Assembly (NCBI GenBank): GCA_044346745.1
Contig: JBIIYQ010000075.1
Coordinates: 1 to 13,731 of the forward strand
Direction: 5' to 3'
DNA: 13,731 bases
Origin: UKL13-2 sp044346745
GTDB taxonomy: Bacteria; Pseudomonadota; Gammaproteobacteria; Burkholderiales; Usitatibacteraceae
Position numbers and translations under genes: made by a program. Positions within the stretch are counted from its first letter, which is position 1, and every line of letters starts with the position of its first letter. This document shows positions 1 through 7,880 of this stretch, piece after piece. Below the pieces are notes generated by a model. The model did no database searches, was not told where the DNA came from, and was given only the letters and a program-made list of their open reading frames with translations.

Positions 1-1700
1 GATTCACGGTCGAGTTGGATCGCGTAGAGCGTTTGTTCCGTATGTTTGGGCGTTTCGCGCAGCCGATCACGAATCTGCATGGCGCGCGCGCCCAAGTCAA
101 AACCACCGTCGCCGATAATTTCACTGCTGGCACCGCCGAGTTGTTTGCTGTTCGCCGTCCACAACAATCCGTCGGCAGGATTCTTGATCAGCGGATATTT
201 AGCCGGGTCGAGCCAGCCGGTCGGTAGCTGATCAACCGGCGTTGCGGTACCACGGCTGACTTGCCACTGCGGGCGCGCTGGAATACGTCCGGCCACGGTC
301 CAAGCGATGTTGCCGACATTGTCCGCGATCAGAATGTTTTGGTGCGGCATTGGCGTGTTGTGAGCAAACTTGATCGCGGTGTCCAGATCGGTTGCAAACA
401 TGAAGCCCGGTACGCGGTTCACCATGGCTCCCGGCCGATACAACACCCACGAAAGTGCGTACTGATACTCCGCGTCACTCTTGAGGACGGGGCCTACGTC
501 AGTCTCTTTGACCTCTAGCGCGACTGACTCGGCGCCCTTCACCAGAATCGTCTCGGTAGTTGTGCGAATGGTGGTGGTAACGACCGGCGGGCTCACGCCG
601 TTTTTTGGCAGCGCCACCCAGTCGAAAAACTGGCCGTAGTTGTTGGTATACCCCCAAGCAATGTGGCCGTTACTGCCAGCGGTAATTTGCGGCACACCCG
701 GGAGGGTCATGCCAACAGCACGCAGTGGTTTGCCGTTTTGGTTAAACGTCATTTGTGCGCGAAACCAGATGCCCGGCGCGCTGAGTCCCAAGTGCATGTC
801 GTCAGCGAGAATCGCGCGACCGTCGGTCGTTCGCAACCCGCTCACCGCCCAGTTGTTGCTGCCAAGATAGAGTTCGGTTGGCTCGGAGGCTTGATCAGCC
901 GATGCAGCTGATGATTTATAGCTTGCAGACGTCTGTGGCTTCACTGCCGCAGTTTTGCGAAGATCAATGTCTTCCGCTGTTGGTAGCGCAACGATTGCGG
1001 GGGTCACGCCGTCCAGTGTGGCGTCCCATGGTCCGCCCTGCGGACGCATCCAGTCGAACAACCTGTCGCCGAGTAACTTGCGCAGACGGATGTCTGAAAA
1101 GCGACTTTCAAAGCCACCGGCTTGTAACATGGTGTACATCTCGGCTACTACCAGCAAAGAGTCCACTTCGCGCCAAGGTTCAGGATCAGCACGCAGCACC
1201 AGGTACTGCCATGGTCTCGCGCTAAGTGCGGCAACACCGGCGTTCACTCCCTCGGTGTAGGCCGTGTACCACGCCCGCTCCTGCGGTTGAGCGGAGGCAA
1301 ACTCCGCTGCGGCGCGCGCGCGCAGACGGTGCAAGCGTTTCTGTTTATCCATCGGTACGGTGGCGCTGCCCAACAGTTCGGAGAGCTCGCCTGCGGCTGA
1401 ACGGCGGGCGAGATCCATTTCGAAAAAACGCTCTTGACCGTGGACGTAGCCTAGTGCGCGAATGGCGTCGCGGCTGGTGTCGGCGGTAATTGAAACCATG
1501 CCATTCGCGTCGCGAGTAATCGTGACCGGCTTCTGCAGATGCGCCAGTGGTTTGTCGCCATCAAGGAGCGGCACGCTTGCGCGCACGACGAAAAACAATG
1601 CGACCGCTGTGGCCGCGACAAGAAGGGCGATAACACCAACACATGCCAGCAGTACTTTGAGCCATCGCATCACGTTTGTGTCACGGTTTTGAAAGCTCAT
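1..1700 (-). CDS. Penicillin acylase family protein (Ntn hydrolase), 3' end outside window
   Basis: This is the first 566 codons of a penicillin-acylase-family precursor; the frame is open to the left edge, so the C-terminus is missing. The ATG at 1700-1698 follows AAGGA by 6 bases. Residues 13-39 form a hydrophobic signal or anchor segment, so export to the periplasm or inner-membrane face is likely. Residues 84-111 (GYVHGQERFFEMDLARR..GELSELLG) match the conserved alpha-chain motif. Residues 279-283 (LGSNNW context) carry the Gly280-Ser281 autocleavage site; Ser281 would become the N-terminal nucleophile of the beta chain. About half of a typical beta chain is visible. The family hydrolyses amides such as beta-lactam side chains, acyl-homoserine lactones or other N-acyl compounds; the substrate cannot be told from the sequence. 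It is the last visible gene of the minus-strand cluster, 82 bases after xerC. Family assignment is firm, substrate unknown. Confidence 0.9.
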   Translation of the reverse strand, partial: MSFQNRDTNVMRWLKVLLACVGVIALLVAATAVALFFVVRASVPLLDGDKPLAHLQKPVTITRDANGMVSITADTSRDAIRALGYVHGQERFFEMDLARRSAAGELSELLGSATVPMDKQKRLHRLRARAAAEFASAQPQERAWYTAYTEGVNAGVAALSARPWQYLVLRADPEPWREVDSLLVVAEMYTMLQAGGFESRFSDIRLRKLLGDRLFDWMRPQGGPWDATLDGVTPAIVALPTAEDIDLRKTAAVKPQTSASYKSSAASADQASEPTELYLGSNNWAVSGLRTTDGRAILADDMHLGLSAPGIWFRAQMTFNQNGKPLRAVGMTLPGVPQITAGSNGHIAWGYTNNYGQFFDWVALPKNGVSPPVVTTTIRTTTETILVKGAESVALEVKETDVGPVLKSDAEYQYALSWVLYRPGAMVNRVPGFMFATDLDTAIKFAHNTPMPHQNILIADNVGNIAWTVAGRIPARPQWQVSRGTATPVDQLPTGWLDPAKYPLIKNPADGLLWTANSKQLGGASSEIIGDGGFDLGARAMQIRDRLRETPKHTEQTLYAIQLDRE

Positions 1701-1786
1701 TTGTTGTCCTTTTTCTTCACTCTTTGCTTTGCTGGGGCGTGTATTTTGGTTAAGCGCAGCGCGCGGTCGAAGGCAAAATCCATCAT
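1697..1786 (-). CDS. Possible 29-aa micro-ORF bridging xerC and the acylase
   Basis: An ATG at 1786-1784 overlaps the xerC stop (ATGA), and the frame ends in a TGA that overlaps the acylase ATG (ATGA again). The 29 codons therefore fill the gap exactly. The product starts MMDFAFDRALRLTKI and ends in a lysine-rich tail (VKKKDNK). It has no signal peptide or membrane segment, and only a weak purine run (AAAGAAAAA) precedes it. It could be a translational-coupling leader for the acylase, a tiny real protein, or chance. No family is recognised. Confidence 0.25.
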   Translation of the reverse strand: MMDFAFDRALRLTKIHAPAKQRVKKKDNK

Positions 1787-2730
1787 TTTTTCTTTGCCCG
1801 TGGATGTGCCGAATCGTAAACCTTGGCTAAGTGCTGAAAATCGAGATGGGTATACACCTGTGTTGAAGCAATACTCGCGTGCCCCATCATCTCTTGTACG
1901 GCGCGAAGATTGCCTGAGGATTGTAGGACGTGTGAGGCAAACGAGTGCCGCAACATGTGCGGATGCACGTTAACATCAATGCCTTGTCTGACCCCCCACA
2001 TTTTGATCCGGGTTTGTAGAACACCGGCTGATATGCGTTTTCCTTGTGCGCCCAAAAAGAGCGCCATCTCGCCGGGGTTCTTGGGTACAGGTCGCCGAAC
2101 CAACCATCGTTGCATTGCTTCAATAGCCGGCGCACCCACCGGCACGATGCGGGTCTTGCTGCCTTTGCCGAGTACGCGAATTTCCCGGCTTGCGTAGTCA
2201 ATGCTGTCCAAGTTGAGGCCGACCAGTTCGGCAATACGCAGGCCGCAAGAATAGAGAAGTTCAAAAGCGGCGCGATCCCGTGTGCCGGCCACCGAGTCGT
2301 CGTCAAACGTCACCAGACGAATTGCCTCTTCGGGAGACAGCGTCCGCGGCAGTCGCTTTTCGGCCTTGGGTGCGCGGACACCATCGCAGGGATTGAGATG
2401 GCCGACGCCCTGTCTGAGGGCGAAGTGAAAGTAACCCCGCCAGCCCGAAAGCAAACGCGATATTGCTTTCGGTGTCATGCCTTTGCTATGAAGCGATGCG
2501 AGGAACCGGCGGATGTCGTTACTGGATAGCTTGTCGACAGCAATTGTGCGGCGAGGATAGTCGGCGGAAGCAGCGAAACGCGCCAAGTCGGCGAGGTCGC
2601 GCTGGTAGTTTTCGATGGTGCCAGCGGCTAGGCGTTTCTCGAATCTCAGGTAGGCAAGGTAATCCCCTGCAAGGGGCGGCAACCCCGGCGGTAGTGGCGC
2701 GGTGGTTAGATCACCAACGACGGTATTCAT
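1783..2730 (-). CDS. xerC: Tyrosine recombinase XerC
   Basis: XerC acts with XerD at dif sites to resolve chromosome dimers at division. The 315-residue product has an N-terminal SAM-like core-binding domain (about 15-105) and a C-terminal catalytic domain (about 125-305). All expected catalytic residues are present: Arg165 (SCGLRIAEL), Lys189 (GKGSKTR), His258 and Arg261 (HMLRHSFASH), His284 (MMGHASI) and nucleophile Tyr293 (TQVYTHLD). I chose the ATG at 2730; a TTG ten codons upstream at 2760 is possible but has no ribosome binding site. It lies 39 bases after the DUF484 gene, the usual dapF-DUF484-xerC order in proteobacteria, which favours XerC over XerD or an integrase. Confidence 0.93.
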   Translation of the reverse strand: MNTVVGDLTTAPLPPGLPPLAGDYLAYLRFEKRLAAGTIENYQRDLADLARFAASADYPRRTIAVDKLSSNDIRRFLASLHSKGMTPKAISRLLSGWRGYFHFALRQGVGHLNPCDGVRAPKAEKRLPRTLSPEEAIRLVTFDDDSVAGTRDRAAFELLYSCGLRIAELVGLNLDSIDYASREIRVLGKGSKTRIVPVGAPAIEAMQRWLVRRPVPKNPGEMALFLGAQGKRISAGVLQTRIKMWGVRQGIDVNVHPHMLRHSFASHVLQSSGNLRAVQEMMGHASIASTQVYTHLDFQHLAKVYDSAHPRAKKK

Positions 2731-2769
2731 CGACCCGCCATACCCTGCGCGGGGTCGCAAACGTCAACG

Positions 2770-3453
2770 TTAGATTTCGTTGGAGAACACGAGGTCACGT
2801 GCCAACGCCGCAGCGAATACGTCACCGATTCTTGACAAGAACATGGTGCCCATGCCGGTGTAAAACCGCTCGCTATTTTCGCTGGCGAGCAGCAGGACGC
2901 CAAACACGCCTGATGCCTTAAGTGGCACCATCGCATAGGACTTCAAATGCGGGGCGTGTTCGCCGAACCAGAGGTTAGTTTCGTAGACCGGATGTGCACC
3001 GACGTAGGGTGCAGTCATCGCCTCGACAAACTGACGTAGTTCGGTTGCGACCGGCTGAAACTCCGGCGCGGTATCGCCTTCGGCGACGTTGATATTCCAC
3101 AGTCGCACCATAACGTGCGGAATCTGAAACGTGTCCAGAAGGTCGAGGTATATTGCATTGATGGCTTGCTCACGGTCCTTGGCAGCGACCAGTTTCAATG
3201 TCAACGCATGAACGCGATCCGATAAAGCATCATTGTCTTCGCCGAACCTAAGCAGTTCAGCTAGCTTCGATTCAAGTAGTCGCACCCGCTCCCGTGTGGC
3301 GATCAATTGCCGTTCGGGGATCGAAACTGTGCGTCCGCCGTGTGGATGGGGGACTTGAATGTTCAGCAACACATCCGGATACTGCTTAAAAAATTCAGGA
3401 TATTCGCGAAGAAATTCAGCGACCTGTTTTATCGAGAGTTCGGCTGTGGGCAT
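2770..3453 (-). CDS. DUF484 family protein
   Basis: The 227-residue protein matches the DUF484 family found between dapF and xerC in many proteobacteria. The diagnostic N-terminal part includes FLREYPEFFKQYPDVL (residues about 14-29), VPHPHGGRTVSIPERQL (about 34-50) and a charged helix that ends in GEDNDALSDRVH. The rest (about 95-220) resembles a GAF-like fold. No enzymatic residues are evident, and the family's role is unknown; a regulatory or protein-interaction function is inferred from the GAF-like fold only. It sits 30 bases after dapF and 39 bases before xerC, on the same strand. No clear Shine-Dalgarno precedes its ATG, which suggests dependence on upstream translation. Confidence 0.9.
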   Translation of the reverse strand: MPTAELSIKQVAEFLREYPEFFKQYPDVLLNIQVPHPHGGRTVSIPERQLIATRERVRLLESKLAELLRFGEDNDALSDRVHALTLKLVAAKDREQAINAIYLDLLDTFQIPHVMVRLWNINVAEGDTAPEFQPVATELRQFVEAMTAPYVGAHPVYETNLWFGEHAPHLKSYAMVPLKASGVFGVLLLASENSERFYTGMGTMFLSRIGDVFAAALARDLVFSNEI

Positions 3454-3483
3454 TTTGGTTTCTGGCTGAAGTTGGACGGCGCG

Positions 3484-4338
3484 CTAGATGTCGATTTCGC
3501 CTCGAAACACCATCGACGCGTGACCGGACATAAGCACTGGCGATATGATGCTTCGCAATCCCTGCCATGTTACCGAAAGTTCGCCGCCGTGCGTGGTCAC
3601 CCGCACGGTCTCATCGAGTAAACCCCAGCGAATCCCCGTGACCACCGCTGCGCAAGCCCCGGTGCCGCAGGCGAGGGTTTCTCCAGCACTACGCTCCCAA
3701 ACCCGTAATTTGATGTGTGAGCGCGATTGGATTTGCATATATCCCACGTTCACCCGGCGCGGGAATCGAGGGTGGTTCTCTATGACCGGTCCCTCGGTGA
3801 GCACCGCCGCCGTTTCAACATCATCAACCAATCTGACGGCATGTGGATTGCCCATCGACAAGACGCCTATTTTGCGGGGTGCGCCGCTTACCATCAACTC
3901 GTAGGCAACATTCTCGGCTTCGTTGGCGGCCAGCGTGAAGGGCACGCGCTCGGGCGCAAAGATGGGGGCACCCATATCAACGGTGACGCTGCCATCAGAC
4001 AGAATGCTTGGGCGAATCAGGCCGTTCATCGTCTCAACGGTCAGCGACGTCTTGGTGGTAAGGCCTTCGTCGCGCACGAAGACAGGGAAACAACGCGCCC
4101 CGTTGCCACAGTGCTCGACTTCATCGCCGGTACTGTTGAAGATGCGATAGCGGAAATCTGCGTTTTCGGAAGCGGCGGGTTCGACCAACAACACTTGATC
4201 ACAACCGATTCCAAAGTGCCGGTCGGCAATCGAGCGGATTTGTTGAGGCGTCAGCGTACGAGCCTGTGGATTGGCAATGCCATTGAGCATCACAAAATCA
4301 TTGCCCTGACCGTGCATCTTGGTAAAAGCTAGCCGCAT
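3484..4338 (-). CDS. dapF: Diaminopimelate epimerase
   Basis: DapF interconverts LL- and meso-diaminopimelate, the last step before lysine and the source of the peptidoglycan cross-linking residue; it is cytosolic and cofactor-free. The 284-residue length is normal. Both catalytic cysteines are visible: Cys77 in EHCGNGARC and Cys224 in ETLACGTGACAA. The N-terminal MRLAFTKMHGQGNDFV, the GNPHAV segment (163-168) and WERSAGET (214-221) are also typical. A small oddity is Pro85-Val86 after RCF, where Ala-Arg is more usual. No good ribosome binding site precedes the ATG. The gene lies 36 bases after the small uncharacterised gene and heads the dapF-DUF484-xerC run. Confidence 0.97.
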   Translation of the reverse strand: MRLAFTKMHGQGNDFVMLNGIANPQARTLTPQQIRSIADRHFGIGCDQVLLVEPAASENADFRYRIFNSTGDEVEHCGNGARCFPVFVRDEGLTTKTSLTVETMNGLIRPSILSDGSVTVDMGAPIFAPERVPFTLAANEAENVAYELMVSGAPRKIGVLSMGNPHAVRLVDDVETAAVLTEGPVIENHPRFPRRVNVGYMQIQSRSHIKLRVWERSAGETLACGTGACAAVVTGIRWGLLDETVRVTTHGGELSVTWQGLRSIISPVLMSGHASMVFRGEIDI

Positions 4339-4374
4339 GGCGACGCGTGGATAAATTGCGCCAGGGCAACCGCC

Positions 4375-4662
4375 TTAAGCGTACTGAGAAGGGAAGAAGG
4401 TAAAGCCAGAATCCACCAGCGCGGGGTCATGTTCGATTTCGTTAGCTTCTTCGATGGCTAGCTCAGGCGGTCGATCAGGCGGATTCTTTACCGATGCGCG
4501 AAAAGCGGGGTCGGCGGCGATTCGCGAGATGGCGATAGACGAGGCTTCGTCTGCGGTTCCAGCATCGACGTAGATGTTTTTGAAAAAGCCCATCCAAGAT
4601 TGCGTCCCACCGCGATCAATCAGGAAGTTCTCACCTTGAACGAGGACATGATAAAAGGCCAT
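4375..4662 (-). CDS. Small uncharacterised protein, 95 aa
   Basis: I do not recognise a named family. The product begins MAFYHVLVQGENFLIDRGG, has an aromatic segment (WMGFFKNIYVDAG), a helix-like alanine-rich stretch (TADEASSIAISRIAADPAF) and a proline/acidic part (NPPDRPPELAIEEANEIEHD), ending GFTFFPSQYA. There is no signal peptide, membrane segment or cysteine, so a small cytosolic alpha/beta protein is likely. The layout, with GENFL early, GF..I.V.A..A.EA in the middle and PP....EE near the end, resembles small conserved proteobacterial hypotheticals I cannot name. It is transcribed in line with the acyltransferases and dapF, but a 59-base AT-rich gap upstream suggests its own promoter. 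The ATG has no Shine-Dalgarno. Confidence 0.75.
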   Translation of the reverse strand: MAFYHVLVQGENFLIDRGGTQSWMGFFKNIYVDAGTADEASSIAISRIAADPAFRASVKNPPDRPPELAIEEANEIEHDPALVDSGFTFFPSQYA

Positions 4663-4668
4663 TTTTTG

Positions 4669-4696
4669 ATTCTAAATTAAATTCCGGAATTTGCCA
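4669..4696 (-). promoter_or_regulatory. Candidate leaderless promoter with a 14-bp palindrome
   Basis: On the minus strand, TAGAAT (4674-4669) fits a -10 box and lies only 6 bases from the ATG at 4662. Transcription would therefore start at or next to the start codon, consistent with the missing Shine-Dalgarno. TGGCAA (4696-4691) is a weak -35 with a 16-base spacer. The spacer contains the perfect palindrome AAATTCCGGAATTT (4679-4692), a possible operator. Prediction only. Confidence 0.35.
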
Positions 4697-4721
4697 CATC
4701 CCATGTTTTGGCAGTGGCGGG

Positions 4722-5579
4722 CTAGTAAAAGCTGGCCTCGCCTGCCGGGCGGGTTTTGAAGCGTTTATGCACCCAGAAGTATTGTTCGGGCATTTCGCGG
4801 ATTCGCGCTTCGATAAAGGCGTTCATACGATTTGCATCGGCCACCGGGTCGTCGGTCGGAAAGTTATCCCAGGCGGGGAAATAGCGCAGCTCGTACCCAC
4901 TTTCGGTCTGGCGCGTGATGGCGGGAATCACTTTTGCGCCGGTAATCTGGCAAAGCCGGGAAAGTGCCGTGACGGTTGCGGTTTTCACCCCGAAAAAATC
5001 GGCAAATACAGCGTCTTTCGCGCCGAAATCCATGTCTGGCAAATAATAGAAGGGGCGCTTTTCTTTGAGGAGTTTGAGTACCGGCCGGAGTCCTTGCTGG
5101 CGCGTGACGAGTTCGGCACCATTCCAGCGTTGCCGAGCACGCCGCAGCGCGCGGTCAAAGACTTTGTTTTTCTGCGTTGAATACATCGAAAACACGGCTG
5201 GGTAGTCGAAAGACGTGCGCGCGCCACCGGCGTCCAATCCGACAAAGTGGGGTGCCAGTATGATCACCGGGACCTTTCCCGCCCATTCGTCCATGTAGTG
5301 ACGATCTCGCACCGTGACCCGCGCCATCGCCTCATCGACCGGCGCGTACCACAGGTGTCCCAAATCGAGGGTCGACCGCCCTAGTGACTGAAATACCCCG
5401 CGTGCAATGGCCTCGCGCTCGTCAGCCGACTTTTCCGGCATACACTTTTCGAGATTGATTAGCGTAACGCGTTTACGCCCCCAGTGAAACAGCAGATTGC
5501 CCAGGCCGTGGCCGAGTGCCGCGACCCACGATGCGGGTAACCATCGTAGTAGCCAGAACATAAATAGTACAAGACGCAT
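4722..5579 (-). CDS. LpxL/HtrB-family lipid A acyltransferase (second of tandem pair)
   Basis: This 285-residue inner-membrane enzyme would transfer an acyl chain from acyl-ACP to a Kdo-lipid IV(A)-type precursor in late lipid A synthesis. An N-terminal hydrophobic segment (about 3-32) anchors it. The catalytic H-x4-D motif is His111-Asp116 in APHFVGLDAGG. Other family marks are NLEKCMPEKS (42-51), YYLPDMDFG (178-186) and the C-terminal QYFWVHKRFKTRP. The length fits LpxL, LpxM or LpxP (about 290-310). The gene starts 8 bases after the upstream paralogue, so the two are co-transcribed and probably add different secondary acyl chains. Which is LpxL and which LpxM cannot be decided here. Confidence 0.92.
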   Translation of the reverse strand: MRLVLFMFWLLRWLPASWVAALGHGLGNLLFHWGRKRVTLINLEKCMPEKSADEREAIARGVFQSLGRSTLDLGHLWYAPVDEAMARVTVRDRHYMDEWAGKVPVIILAPHFVGLDAGGARTSFDYPAVFSMYSTQKNKVFDRALRRARQRWNGAELVTRQQGLRPVLKLLKEKRPFYYLPDMDFGAKDAVFADFFGVKTATVTALSRLCQITGAKVIPAITRQTESGYELRYFPAWDNFPTDDPVADANRMNAFIEARIREMPEQYFWVHKRFKTRPAGEASFY

Positions 5580-5587
5580 TGGCGAAT

Positions 5588-6490
5588 TTAATCTGTATCG
5601 GCGGCTGGGGCTGGTGCAGGGGGCGCACCCGCAGGTTGTTTAAAGCGGTTGTAGCCCCACAGGTACTGGGCCGGTGCCATGTTGATCAAGCGTTTGACCA
5701 TCTCGTTAGTTTGTGTTGCCGCCACGAGTTTATCTTCCGCGTACGGACTCTCCATCGGCACAAAATGCATCCGGTATCCGCGGCCTTGGGGGAGTCTTTC
5801 CGCAAAGAAGAAAATTACGGCAGACTGACTGGTAATGGCCAAACGTGGCAACAGCGTCATCGTGTAAGCAGATCTACCCAAAAAAGGCACCCAGACGCCT
5901 TCGCCACCGCGTTCTGCCGCCGGAACTTGATCCGGCAAAATCATGATATTGCCGTGCCGCCTGAGAGTCTTGAGCAATGCGCGTACGCCAGATGCATCCG
6001 CTGGCGCGGTTAGCCCGCCACCGCGGGCGCGACCTGCCTCCATGATTGGCTGTAGCCACGTCTGCTTGGGGGGGCGATATAGCGCGATGAGTGGTAGGCG
6101 GCTAGCGACATAACGGCCCGCAATATCGAAGCAACCGAGATGCGGCGAGACAAAAATGATCGATTTCCCCGCCTGTTTAGCTGCCTCAACGTGATGCCAA
6201 GAGTCGCATGGTACGAACAATCTATTCAGTCTGTCGATTGACGCCGTCCAAGCGACGGCGAGTTCGGTCAGTCCCTTGCCTTGCTCCCGAAATGCCGCCG
6301 CGAGCATCGTCTCACTCGCCGATCCGCCTGTTATCGCCGCATACTGATTTAGGTTTTCCAGAGTGGTTCGCCGATGGCGCTCGGACAAAACGCCGACCGA
6401 CCAGCCAACAAGTGCGCCAATCAGGTGGTTGAGTGCGAGCGGTAGTGCGCCGAACAGTCGGAACAGTAGTCGGAACAGCAATTCCACCAT
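5588..6490 (-). CDS. LpxL/HtrB-family lipid A acyltransferase (first of tandem pair)
   Basis: A 300-residue member of the LpxL/HtrB acyltransferase family, acting at the cytoplasmic face of the inner membrane on lipid A precursors. It has an N-terminal hydrophobic anchor (about 3-35), the catalytic H-x4-D motif at His117-Asp122 (VSPHLGCFDIAGRY), the ILPDQVP motif and the C-terminal QYLWGYNRFK. It ends in an unusual Pro/Ala-rich tail (AGAPPAPAPAADTD) that its neighbour lacks. It is the first gene of the minus-strand cluster and diverges from metK across a 124-base region. The two acyltransferases clearly differ in sequence, which suggests ancient duplication and separate specificities. Confidence 0.92.
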   Translation of the reverse strand: MVELLFRLLFRLFGALPLALNHLIGALVGWSVGVLSERHRRTTLENLNQYAAITGGSASETMLAAAFREQGKGLTELAVAWTASIDRLNRLFVPCDSWHHVEAAKQAGKSIIFVSPHLGCFDIAGRYVASRLPLIALYRPPKQTWLQPIMEAGRARGGGLTAPADASGVRALLKTLRRHGNIMILPDQVPAAERGGEGVWVPFLGRSAYTMTLLPRLAITSQSAVIFFFAERLPQGRGYRMHFVPMESPYAEDKLVAATQTNEMVKRLINMAPAQYLWGYNRFKQPAGAPPAPAPAADTD

Positions 6491-6560
6491 TAAACTGCGC
6501 CTGAGCGGGCACTTGGCATGCCTATTCGCGATGTACGAAACATGAATCGGCGGCTCATTT

Positions 6561-6569
6561 TGCTAAACT
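6561..6569 (+). promoter_or_regulatory. Possible extended -10 promoter for metK in divergent region
   Basis: The 124-base region between the first acyltransferase and metK must hold both promoters. TGCTAAACT (6561-6569) matches an extended -10 (TGn plus TAAACT) for metK, with no convincing -35 at 16-18 bases. I see no SAM riboswitch fold and no clear minus-strand promoter here. Confidence 0.3.
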
Positions 6570-6614
6570 GCACGGTTTGATTTGCTGACATTACCAAGAC
6601 TGAGGGGATACCCA

Positions 6615-7790
6615 ATGAATGACTTTCTATTTACGTCCGAGTCCGTTTCCGAAGGACACCCGGACAAGGTTGCAGACCAGATTTCCGACGCAATTCTGGA
6701 TGCGATTCTAGCGCAGGACCCAACTTCACGAGTCGCGGCAGAAACACTTTGCAACACCGGCCTCGTCGTATTGGCGGGTGAAATCACCACCAATGCGAAT
6801 GTGGATTACATCGGTGTGGCGCGCGACACCATCAAACGCATCGGCTACGACAATACCGACTACGGCATTGATTACAAGGGCTGTGCGGTGATGGTTTGTT
6901 ACGACAAACAAAGTCCCGATATCGCGCAGGGTGTCGATCATGCCCAGGACGACGGCCTCGATCAAGGCGCGGGCGACCAAGGGTTGATGTTCGGCTACGC
7001 ATGCGACGAAACACCGGTGCTGATGCCGGCACCAATCTACTACGCGCATCGTTTGGTGCAGCGTCAGTCCGAATTGCGTCGGGACGGGCGCATGCCGTGG
7101 CTGCGCCCAGACGCAAAGTCGCAGGTGACGATGCGTTATGTAGATGGCAAGCCGCACTCAATCGACACGGTAGTGTTGTCGACACAACACGATCCGTCGA
7201 TGTCGGAAAACAAGCGCATGAAGCCTGCGGCAATCGAAGAAGTGATCGAAACCATCATCAAGCCGGTGTTGCCGAAAGAGTGGCTGCAAAACACGCGTTA
7301 TCTGGTCAATCCTACCGGTCAGTTTGTGATTGGCGGCCCGCAGGGCGACTGTGGCTTAACCGGTCGCAAAATTATTGTTGATACCTACGGTGGCGCATGT
7401 CCGCACGGCGGCGGCGCGTTTTCCGGCAAGGACCCATCAAAGGTCGACCGCTCGGCTGCTTACGCGGCACGATATGTTGCCAAGAACGTCGTTGCCGCTG
7501 GCTTGGCAAAACAGTGCCAAGTGCAGGTCGCCTATGCGATTGGGGTCGCCAAGCCGATGAACATCACGGTCTATACCGAGGGCACCGGCATTATCCCCGA
7601 CGCCGAAATCGCCAAGCTGGTGGAAGCGCATTTCGACTTGCGTCCAAAAGGCATCGTCAAAATGCTCGATCTGCTAAAGCCGATCTACCAAAAGACTGCT
7701 GCGTATGGCCATTTTGGTCGCGAAGAGCCGGAATTCTCGTGGGAACGGACCGATAAGGCGGCGGCGCTGAAGGCGGCCGCCGGAAAATAA
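6615..7790 (+). CDS. metK: S-adenosylmethionine synthetase (methionine adenosyltransferase)
   Basis: MetK makes S-adenosylmethionine from ATP and methionine in the cytosol, supplying all cellular methylation including the DNA methyltransferase downstream. The 391-residue length is normal. Motifs include SEGHPDKVADQISDAILDA with His15 and Asp17 (12-30), the ATP-binding GAGDQG (118-123) and the phosphate loop GGGAFSGKD (265-273). I chose the ATG at 6615 because AGGGG (6603-6607) sits 7 bases before it and the family starts here; an in-frame TTG at 6582 lacks support. The gene diverges from the lipid A acyltransferases and is followed by the separately promoted, riboswitch-controlled ahcY. No strong terminator is seen after the stop. 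Confidence 0.98.
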   Translation: MNDFLFTSESVSEGHPDKVADQISDAILDAILAQDPTSRVAAETLCNTGLVVLAGEITTNANVDYIGVARDTIKRIGYDNTDYGIDYKGCAVMVCYDKQSPDIAQGVDHAQDDGLDQGAGDQGLMFGYACDETPVLMPAPIYYAHRLVQRQSELRRDGRMPWLRPDAKSQVTMRYVDGKPHSIDTVVLSTQHDPSMSENKRMKPAAIEEVIETIIKPVLPKEWLQNTRYLVNPTGQFVIGGPQGDCGLTGRKIIVDTYGGACPHGGGAFSGKDPSKVDRSAAYAARYVAKNVVAAGLAKQCQVQVAYAIGVAKPMNITVYTEGTGIIPDAEIAKLVEAHFDLRPKGIVKMLDLLKPIYQKTAAYGHFGREEPEFSWERTDKAAALKAAAGK

Positions 7791-7844
7791 CTCAAGAACC
7801 GGCTGCTCCTGCCGTAAGCTGGATGCCTGGTTGAATTTGCGGGC

Positions 7845-7873
7845 TGGCAAGTTTTTGCCGACGCATTTATAAT
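7845..7873 (+). promoter_or_regulatory. Promoter of the riboswitch-ahcY transcript
   Basis: A perfect -10, TATAAT (7868-7873), follows a weak -35, TGGCAA (7845-7850), with a 17-base spacer. The predicted start near 7880 falls exactly at the 5' edge of the SAH riboswitch, which supports both calls. A short GGCAA/TTGCC inverted repeat (7846-7859) overlaps the -35. Confidence 0.7.
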
Positions 7874-7880
7874 CTGGTTA

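Noticed and set aside
232..450. Short frames on both strands in the first 1700 bases suggesting a non-coding or broken region
   Set aside because: One uninterrupted minus-strand frame with penicillin-acylase motifs covers the entire stretch to the left edge.
1539..1973. Plus-strand 144-codon frame spanning the acylase start and the end of xerC
   Set aside because: It runs antisense to two genes with clear motifs and start signals.
2731..2760. TTG at 2760 as the xerC start
   Set aside because: It has no ribosome binding site, and the added 10 residues are not needed by the XerC fold; the ATG at 2730 is preferred.
6491..6614. SAM riboswitch upstream of metK
   Set aside because: I could not find the conserved helices or core sequences of any SAM riboswitch class in the 124 bases.
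6726..7233. Overlapping minus-strand frames of 133-143 codons inside metK
   Set aside because: They lie wholly inside the conserved metK coding sequence in opposite orientation and resemble no protein.
7799..7826. Terminator for metK (CCGGCT/AGCTGG repeat)
   Set aside because: The stem is short, has a G-U pair and a 12-base or longer loop, and no T-run follows it.
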